Assembly: GCF_014633365.1 (NCBI RefSeq)
Contig: NC_068344.1
Span: 32,615,170 to 32,679,169, forward strand
Reading direction: 5' to 3'
Source of the DNA: Diospyros lotus
Taxonomy: Eukaryota; Streptophyta; Magnoliopsida; Ericales; Ebenaceae
DNA: 64,000 nt
Shown here: in pieces, positions 55,873 to 64,000 of the stretch
Numbering within the stretch: position 1 is the stretch's first letter
How the letters are laid out: each line of letters starts with the position of its first letter
The notes under the pieces: model-generated
The model's database searches: none
The model's input: only the letters and a program-made list of their open reading frames with translations
What the model was told of the DNA's origin: nothing
Translations under genes and position numbers: made by a program

Positions 55873-56100
55873 GGTGAGCCTTGGTAGCTACGCTAAGGGT
55901 TCTCCTTTTTGACTGGAGGGTGATGTGTTCAAGTTGTGAAAAAGTAAGGGAAAGGCTTTGTACAAATTCAACCCTTCCCCAGCCCTCAAAAAGCAGGGAG
56001 CAGGGAACAGGGAAAGGCTTTTTACAAATTCAACCCTCCCCCTGCCCTCAGAAAGCAGGGAGCCTTGTGCACAACAAAGGATGGCCTTTTTGTACAGAGT
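55873..56100 (+). mobile_element. Au-like SINE with duplicated tail
   Basis: A tRNA-like head ('gagccttggtagctacgc' as A box, 'ggtgatgtgttcaagttg' as B box) is followed by the Au-family body 'gggaaaggctttgtacaa', 'acccttccccagccctc' and 'aagcagggag'. The body is repeated in tandem about 61 bp later (56009). It ends 'gagccttgtgcac'. Au SINEs are widespread in flowering plants. No clear target duplication was located. Confidence 0.65.
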
Positions 56101-57690
56101 TGGTTGAAGTGCTATCTTCTGATGGTAATAAATCTGAGAGGCATCACTGCATTCTTAATGATCATTTGCTCTAGAATTTCATGGGATTTCTGATGTTTTA
56201 TATGAGAACTTCTGTGGCTCTCTTAACATCTGTTTATAGCCTGCATTAGCGCATAAGTATTACTGATATTTCTTTTGATTTTCTTAATTAGCACAATTAC
56301 AGCACTGTTTCCTGAGGTGTCAAGTTTTCAAATGTTAAATGCAGTTGTCAAATTACAACTTGCACTTCTGTTTCATTCTTCTAGTCCTACTCAATCTATT
56401 TATTCTTTGGAGTTTACAGTACCCTTCCGTTCCAATTATTGTGCTGGCACCAGATAAACTCATCAGCTCCATAACATTCAACTGTTGAATCAGTAGTCCA
56501 GTTATAGAACATTAGACCGGATTATGGACTCAAGTTCATGTTGATTATCTTGCTCGGAGCTGCTTGATCTTGTGATATTTGATATATCCTGTTAGAAGTA
56601 TCAATTCCAATTCTGTGTTTATAGCTAGTTGAGATGACTGCTTATCTGATGCAGGTTTTCATCCTACACAAGCACAAAGGTCTGGCTTCAACTTTGATCT
56701 TGTAGAAGGAAAAATCAATTCAACAGTTTCGTTGTTGTTTTTTTGTCAGTAAACAGCTTACCGACACCTCTTCTGAAGTAGCAGAAATTTCTTTTTCCTG
56801 GTTTCTGCCTTCCCCTGCATCGGTCTGCATTTATCTATGTCAGAGAACATGCAGAAGATTGCTTTTGTAGTCTGATTTCTTATTTATTTTTTGTTACGTG
56901 CTTTTGTAAACAGCCTTAGCATCTCATGCAGTTATTTTGTATTGAACCATCGAACTTAAATAAACTCCTTGCATATTATGGTCTTCACTCTTCCCTTGAA
57001 TCTTCTTGTTGGAGATTTGTATATTTAATGCGGATATCCCTGAATGCAACCTCCGTTTCAATTTAAATCTTTTGGTGGCTAATTTAGCAATCCATTTTGG
57101 GTTCTGAAAAACCATGTTGGCACAATCATTCAAAGGCACACTGGCATCAGACACATGGGGTTATGATGCAACTAAGCTGTTTAGTGACCTTTACTTTTCC
57201 AGAATGGCTACGGAACTGCTTGGTTTAGGCATAGTAGGTGTAAAGCCTGTTGTGGTGCTTATTATCATTGCTAGAAAATCACAGTGACAGGTCTGCATTA
57301 TTTCAAAGATACTTACGTTTCACCCCTATAGTTTGAATAGAATACACACGATTCACCACAATCATATAGTAGCAGTAGTTAGTAGTTTAGTTTAGTTTAG
57401 TAGGAGGAGGGTTGGGAGGCATGGTTTGATTCTTAACCTAACTAATTAGTTTCTTGTCTCTTTTTATTTAAAAAAAAGGGGAGAAAATATAAATTCGCAT
57501 GGAAGCCACATTAATTTATTATCTATACAAGTAGATAAAATTGTGTATTCTAGAGTTAAAATAAAAGATCTAAGATTATTGTTCCAGTGAATGACAAAAT
57601 TTTTTATTTAACTAACATTGTAAAAAGTCATAACTGTATAATTGAGAGAACCTAAGGAATAAAAATAGACAAAAATAATCTGTTACTCAA

Positions 57691-57790
57691 CGCTGATGTA
57701 GCACTATCATGTTAGGGCAACAATAAGGAAGTGGGCTACACCACTGCCATGTCTTGTTGTTGCCCTAACATGACAGCGTCATGTCAGCGT
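57691..57790. repeat. Hairpin-forming inverted repeat, MITE-like
   Basis: CATGTTAGGGCAACAA (57709-57724) and its exact reverse complement (57757-57772) are flanked by imperfect outer arms 'cgctgatgtagc' and 'gtcatgtcagcg'. The loop is about 32 nt. No ORF. It may be a small foldback MITE or small-RNA source. Confidence 0.7.
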
Positions 57791-58599
57791 CGACCAAGAG
57801 ATCATTTCTCTAAGATTAGATTCAAATATTCTTGAATTAGTAACTCTTATGAAATGATTCTAAAAATTCCAAACAACTTGAATTTCAAAACACAATAGCA
57901 TGATATGTTCCGAATATGAGAAATTCATTTGAATAGAAAAATAAACATTTCAAAAAATACAAAAGAAAGAAAGAAAGAAACAAGATCATAATAAAGTAAC
58001 AGTGAAACCTAATATGGATAAAAGTGAAACCTAGTATACATAAATTCTCATTTCATATTAAGATGGTTAAAAATGTGAAAAAACAAAGACTGATAAAAAT
58101 ACATTCCCACGAATCCCATGAATAAAATGAAAGAAAGCTTGTAAACATAACATAATATAATAAACTTATAAAATATATAACCATAGGAAAAAAAAAACAT
58201 AACCATGAACAAAAATAGGCGCAAGCAACTCAGCTTAGTGAAATTGAGATTTGTGATTATTACTGTGTTGCAAAAGTAAGGATTCTTGAATTTTCATTTC
58301 ATTGTGTTTGAATCCAATAACAGAAAGATTGTAAGAAAACAGGCCCCAAGCCTTCACAAATTCCAGCTTTTCCACAAACTTAATAAATTCTCGAGGAAGC
58401 AGTGAAACATGTTTTCGAGATATTCTAATCCATTACTATAGTTCATGCATGAAGAAGGCTGCATTAACATACAGAAACCACACCTGAAAGATTATACTCA
58501 CAGAAATTCCTGTTGCTCTAGAACACATGAAACGACAAAATAGAACACCAATACAGAGACTCGCTCATTGTTCCAGACTAGAGAAATGCGAATTCACTT

Positions 58600-58952
58600 T
58601 ATGCAATCAAATCCAACAGTATAATTTCTTTCTGTTTTGTGACACTTTGTAATCAAAATGCTGCTAGACAAATTTATTTATTTTACGTAAATGTTAGCGC
58701 TTCCACCCGTCGTTCCAAAGTGGTAGCAACCGGCTGCGGACAGTATTTACATGAAGCCATACTTGGGCCATGCAGATTCACATGTATGATATGTACCAGT
58801 TTTGTGGTTTCCCATTTTTTCGTCCTCTTTCATACTGGGAGGAACGAGGTAGAAACTTCTAAGTTCGATACACATTGAAAGTTGAAACTGTACACCAAGA
58901 CGTAGCATAATGAAGCAGGCTATTTACAGAATATCCAGAAGATCCTTCGAGA
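58600..58952 (-). other. Presumed 3' UTR of the LRR-only gene
   Basis: Sequence following the stop on the minus strand, repeat-free. The plus-strand open frame at 58639-58878 has no recognisable similarity and is treated as chance. Confidence 0.45.
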
Positions 58953-61900
58953 CTATTCAGGCCGAAAGGTCACAAGATTTGGAAGAGCAGTTGACTGGAG
59001 CTTCCTGATCTCAGATGGGGTCACCTTGCAAGACTCTAGTGATAGCGAGCATAGATTCTTTAGAGGCTTCAGATATTGCAAACCATCATTTGTAATGCGG
59101 GAGTTGGAAACATTCAGAGACACCAGCAGTGTCAACCCTACATTTTGATGATCATAATTCAACAATGTGAAAATACTAACGAGAGAAAGAGCATGAGACG
59201 AAAGAGCTGAGTATAGATCAGACACATAAATTTGTCAAGGTCAGGACCCCCAAGATCACTCATCCAACTGAAAGTCCATTTGGGACCAATTTTCTTCCAA
59301 ATAATCCGACTTAAACAAGCAGTAAAACAAGGATTATTCAAGGAAAAAAAAATACTACAATAGTATTATTTGTAACTTCTTCATTTTGTAGTAATATTTA
59401 GAAATGGATAATAGTACTATTACAATAAGGTGAATATTGCATTTTATTAAAAGTTCTTGAAGATTGTGAAAAATTTTCTCCTGTCTATCACTAGTGGGAA
59501 AAAAAAATCCAAGATCATGTTTTTTTGCTTTTAGAGATTTCAGCACTTTTTGTTCCAACGACCTTTCTTTTTAAACCAAAAGGCTAGGTTCCAATCCAAG
59601 CACATTTAGTTTCTATTTTTTAAGCCAATAAACTGCTCCGATTTCAAACAGAGATACAGAAGAATGATACGGATTACACTAGTGTTTTCTTAATGCCACT
59701 CATAATAATCTTCACCTGAAAGGTGAGCAAGAACCCAAGTAATCAACCCCACTTAGTAGGATTAAGGCTTGGTGGTATAGTAGGGGGTGGGGGTGCAGTG
59801 TTGGTACAACATGAAAGGAAGGAGAACAACAATAAAAATGAAATTCTAGTCACAAATAAAATGATATCCCAAAATCCAATGAGGATCAAATCAGATGACC
59901 CTCTAAAATCCAAAGATGTGACAGATCTGAACATCCTAGCTGAGCTATGGTGTGAAGGGCCTCTAAGTTGAAGCACAGAATAGGTAGTCCCAGTGCTGCA
60001 AATTAATTTTTTGGGAGCTAAAATGCTATATTAACAATTCAAATACTACTAAATTTATCATCCCGAGTTATAGAAGAAAGACAAAAGAGGAACACAATCC
60101 ATTAAGGGGGTTAGAGATACCAGAAATCAATTCCAAAGTTCTATCTGTGAGACTCAGGTTTTGTGACAAGTTCAGCAATGTCAGAGAAGCAAGATCTTTG
60201 ATATGCTTCACACCGGCATCTGTCAATCCTCCACCACATATTTCAAGGGATCGGAGTTTTTTGAAGTCTGGTTCACCACAGAACAAAACTTGTAAGAGCA
60301 ATATTACTTCGTAACTAGAGTTTCCAGAAGTGTAAGTGCAGTTAAATCAAAAATATTGACACTTTCTGTTGCCCATTTCTTTCTCTTGTTGGTATTTAAA
60401 CAAACACTACCAATAGATGGAATTGTGATTAAACCAAAAATGAGACATGTCATTTTAAGGTGGTGCTGTGTAGTGCGGGAAACTGAAATTCATTCGAGTC
60501 CTGCAAATACATGTCAGATATTCATTTAAACCAGTCTTTTATTATTACTATTACTTTCTTTTTTCATAACCAAATATAAGTGTCCAACACTTAAAAAATA
60601 AAATAAACCTCGTAAAACTTTAAAAGATTAAGCTGAAAATAAAATACAACAGCTGCAAACACCAATTACAAGCCTTAATTGTGGTTGGAAAAGTTTTCTA
60701 AATAGGTATCATGAATATCTGTTTAAATTTCCTCAATATGTACATGTGAAATGAGAATTTTAGCAATCTGATAAATGCTCTGATATGATAGACAATAAGG
60801 TATAAATACATCTGCACTGAAGGAATAGATTATTAAGTACAATTATAAAATGTATACTGATTTATTGACGTATTAACACAGCATCATGTCCTATTTCTTT
60901 TTCCGAAATTACTGTATTGACAAGTACTTCTCCTGTCATGCCATCTAAGTCTCATATCTGTACCAGTGCTTCTTAGATTCAACGAGTAATGCATTAGTCA
61001 TCTATAGTTGGAGGTGTATGACATGAGTCACCACAGTCACAGCAAATGAAATGTAAAACTTTGGAATTTCATTTCCTGGAACATGATTCCCCTGAATTTT
61101 ATACAAGTATACACAAGTGTCCAGCATATAAGAGGGATCACTACAAGCACCGAGCAACCCATGCAGATAATAGTTAATACTTTGAAATAGTGGAAAATAT
61201 GCACTTTCAAATTCAACCAGTATTAGAAAAGCTCCAGCTTCATTTCCTTCAACATTGCATTCTTCACGAAAAATTTAGTAAGTTAATATGCAATATAGAA
61301 GAAGATATAACTGTTCACTTTTACGAGTTAACAAAGATGCCCCTCCATTCTCAACATATTGCAAACACACAAGTATCGTACCATGAGCATGTGTAAACAC
61401 ATGCACCACCATAAGTAAATAAAGAACCAAAGCATTTACAATGATGACATAAAAAGAGAAAACACTAAAATGAAGTGAAATTTTGAACACTTATCAAGCA
61501 AACATTAAACATTGATATTTTATGGTTACACAATCTGAGTAGGAATTTGCAGGAAAAAGAATGAAGCTCATGAACGCTGATTATATTTTAGTGCTTGTAA
61601 TGACAGACAGAATCCAGTTCAAATCAAATGATTAGAAATGGAAATTTTACAGATGAATGTAGATGTCATCACTAATCCTTGAATGATGTAACTACAGGAA
61701 TAAAGATCAACCTCATTCATGAACATCTGAGCATATAGCAAAATTTTCCTTAATAGATAGTAGCATAAACATTGGCCAAAGGGGTCTAAAGCAAAAGTAC
61801 TAAAGGGATAAAATTCCCATCATTTTGTGCAGCCATATGTTCAGAAGTACATTATCAGACAGGAAAGCTGGTACTGTAAAATGCTTGATCAATAGGGAGA

Positions 61901-61986
61901 ATACAATCACATACATTGCATACAGTTCATCCCAGAGTCTGTAATACGAGCTCCAAAAAGATCCAAATGAGTCAATCCAGACAAAT
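58953..61986 (-). CDS. LRR-only protein (At1g15740-like), C-terminal exons
   Basis: Minus-strand exons: 61986-61915 (72 bp, exactly one LRR: LSGLTHLDLFGARITDSGMN), 60267-60121 (147 bp, LEICGGGLTDAGVKHIKDLA, TLLNLSQNLSLTD) and 59137-58953 (LVSLNVSNSRITNDGLQYLK, LESCKVTPSEIRKLQ, ending FRPE and TAG). All junctions are phase 1 with GT-AG sites, and the joined repeats keep the 24-residue LRR period. The sequence closely resembles the end of plant cysteine-containing/AMN1-like LRR proteins such as Arabidopsis At1g15740. No F-box or TM is visible here. Upstream exons are beyond 64000 or in the unrecognised part; role unknown. It converges with the CLMP1-like gene. Confidence 0.85.
59735..59800 (+). 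mobile_element. RTE-type LINE 3' tail fragment
   Basis: 'tcaaccccacttagtaggat' followed by 'taaggcttggtggt' matches the common plant RTE LINE tail, where the ORF end 'gccgaccccacttagtggga' is followed by 'taaggctttgttgttg'. It lies inside the last intron of the LRR gene, antisense to it. Confidence 0.5.
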
Positions 61987-63800
61987 CTGCACCAAGAAAA
62001 GAAGAGGGTAAATAATTTGATCAATCTCTTAATAAACATAAAAAGAAGAATGCCGTAACAAGCAAAAAAAAAAGAGAAGAATCTTCTTGTGGAAACAATG
62101 ATGAAAGAAGAATCCAGTTACTACACATGCCATTATAAACCACCATGTATTCTTCTAAGCTGGCCAAAAAATAAGTACAAGTAACATATCTGCAGTAACA
62201 TTTAAGTGGCAAAGTAAAGCATATAGAACAGGTGGGACCCAAGACACAAGCAACAAGCTTAATATCTTGAACAGATTCTTGAAGAACTACTTGAGATTCT
62301 ATAAGTAATCCATTATTCAATTAGAAACAACTGAAGCACACAACTTTTTGTTGGTCATGCTTATTAAAAAAATATATATAAAAAATCCTTTTAGTTAGTC
62401 ACTGGTATAGAAGAGAGAACCACAAAACACTATAATAGAATCATTTGGAAAACCGAAAATTAGGGTGGCTCTATAGCTTGTCTAGAGCTTCTTTGTGTAC
62501 GATATACCCTAATGTCGAGGAAATATTCATGATAACAGTAATACCACATCATTTTTCCGACATGGTATCACCAACTAATGTATCATGCCACTCCCTGCCA
62601 TTGTTTAAATTATTCATATAAAATATGACCTGTCTCTAATATTTATAAACAAAATAAATCTAGGACAACATTTTTGGAGTTAAAGTTAGACATTACAGAC
62701 TCCAATTGGATTGTTATACATTATCACTTATCATTGTTACAACGAATATTTTCTCCACCTCAAGCCTTAAATTTGGGATCACTTCATAACAGAGCCAACT
62801 TTGAGCAGAGATTCAATTTCAAACTGTAAAGCTTGCAAACAAGGGCAGTGGCTGAAATCAGAATAGCAAGGAAATTCTTATCCCTACTTATGCCATATCA
62901 GCTGTACACTGTGGTTCTGGATGTATATGAGAATACACGGTTCATGTTAGGTATTACCATGTCACTAGCTCAGTTTAATTTTTATAATATTTTTTGAATA
63001 TTTAACACTCTAAAAGCCACATGTCAAGAGGATACTCAGAAATGTTTGAAATGTTTAGAAATTCTTATCAAGTCAATTAGCAACTCTAATGAGTTAGAGA
63101 AATAGCTACTGATCTAAGCTTGGGAGAGATTCTCTGGCTTGCTTCAACCTTGAGCTATCTCATATTATAACAAGATGAGCTAAAATACGTCAAGGCTTTG
63201 CTGAGCCCAACTAATATACTAGTAAATAATGAGAAAATAGAAGCATACAGCTTCCTTCATAAGTAGAAGCTAGTCAATTTTTGGTTGGTACTGTTGAAAG
63301 AGATTACACATGCATTACAATAAAAACATTTTTCTTGCATCGAACCACAATATCCTGCAAACTTGTTTTTTTTTTCCTTGAAGACAGATCAACTCTTATT
63401 CCTACTCATGGAACTGAGATTAAGTTTACATTATCTTGCAAGCTTAGCAACGCAAACAGATATTGAAGTTTAAATCTCCTTCAAAGAGAACGAAGAATGT
63501 TGAGCTTTCTACCCTCTGCCTTACACCAAAAGTTGAGGAAAATCATCTTTTTTATTTTAATTTATGGTCTTCCAGATCAATAGATATGCCTTCTCCAAGT
63601 GGTTTAAAGATTGGACTTAAATGTAAACTCATATTAACTTGGAATTTTATATAATTATATCTCTAAATTAGATTCATCTTTGTAAGGGAAATTCACATCT
63701 TTAACTTAAATGAGATAGCATACACATTTGTAATCCATAGAGGCATTATTGTGCACTATTATGCTCCACACATGCATGTATCAACAGAAATGTGATTACC
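61987..63800. other. Probable intron of the LRR gene, no exon recognised
   Basis: Both strands were read for further LRR exons (72-bp multiples with LxxLxL patterns); none was convincing. AT-rich, without clear repeats. Confidence 0.45.
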
Positions 63801-63811
63801 TTTACCGAATC

Positions 63812-64000
63812 TATACAACAACATATCCAGCCTTTATCCCACTATGTGGGGTCGGCTACATGAATTCTAGACTTTCATGTATTTCTGTCTTTTGTCATAT
63901 TTTCATTTAAATCTATATATTTCATATCAAACTTTAATGTCTCTCTCAAAGTCTTCTTGGGTCTACCTCTACCCCTTTTTTTGACTAATTATTCCATTTC
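63812..64000 (-). mobile_element. RTE-type LINE 3' end, truncated by the window edge
   Basis: The plus strand reads 'acaacaacatatccagcc', 'tatcccactatgtggggtcg' and 'gctacatgaattc'. On the minus strand this is the end of an RTE ORF2 (RIHVADPT then stop) followed by the short GTTGTT-type tail. Downstream sequence to 64000 fits further antisense RTE ORF2 with stops. Confidence 0.6.

Larger units (their letters stand above)
54640..58600. other. Convergent intergenic region
   Basis: Contains the CLMP1-like 3' UTR at its start, a SINE (55873-56100), a hairpin element (57691-57790), a 'tttagtttag' run near 57386 and a (GAAA)n stretch near 57963. No other gene was found. Confidence 0.5.

Noticed and set aside
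58639..58878. 79-residue plus-strand frame
   Set aside because: It overlaps the presumed 3' UTR of the minus-strand LRR gene and has no similarity I recognise.
61190..61396. Possible LRR exon or small gene near 61.2-61.5 kb
   Set aside because: Neither strand shows LRR spacing or splice sites that keep phase 1.
62021..62320. 99-residue minus-strand frame considered as an upstream exon of the LRR gene
   Set aside because: Its sequence has no LRR pattern and would break the 24-residue period at the 61986 junction.

Overview
The window looks like nuclear DNA of a eudicot plant. It is AT-rich, its genes have spliced exons and long introns, and most of the sequence is plant transposable elements: Ty3/gypsy, Ty1/copia, CACTA, hAT MITEs, an Au-like SINE and RTE LINE tails. 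I cannot name the species. I see no rRNA, tRNA, CRISPR, bacterial or organellar signal.

Layout. 1-3402: the 5' part of a minus-strand Ty3/gypsy element (LTR, primer site, decayed gag) whose protease-RT-RNase H block has been deleted. 4203-10264: a receptor-like protein (RLP, LRR-TM without kinase) locus. It has an intact 2.2-kb last exon and broken upstream exons, with nested CACTA elements and a MITE inserted. 11215-16115, 28417-30964 (continuing at 42870) and 45540-48765: three diverged copies of one non-coding repeat block (A, B, C). 16397-17344 and 24231-26500: two copies of a second block (D). 17345-23610: a decayed Ty1/copia element inserted in D, with a gag-only copia nested in its 5' LTR. 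26509-28416: a chromovirus-like LTR. 30965-42869: a complete Tat-type Ty3/gypsy element inserted in block B. It has 5-bp target duplications, dual RNase H domains and an antisense spliced gene downstream of integrase. 43115-44162: an antisense copia gag-protease relic split by a hAT MITE.

49-64 kb is the genic part. A CLMP1/PHOX-type TPR-PB1 gene (51752-54639, two coding exons, expanded 18-residue repeat linker) points towards the last three recognised exons of a minus-strand LRR-only protein gene (58953-61986, continuing beyond the window).

The working genes do not form an operon or pathway. CLMP1-type proteins act in chloroplast positioning, RLPs in extracellular perception, and the LRR-only protein has no assigned role here. 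The most interesting biology is in the Tat element. It has one unshifted gag-pol frame broken only by stop codons, and an oppositely transcribed extra gene. The same CCATGG-centred minisatellite motif lies at the start of gag on the plus strand and ahead of the extra gene on the minus strand.
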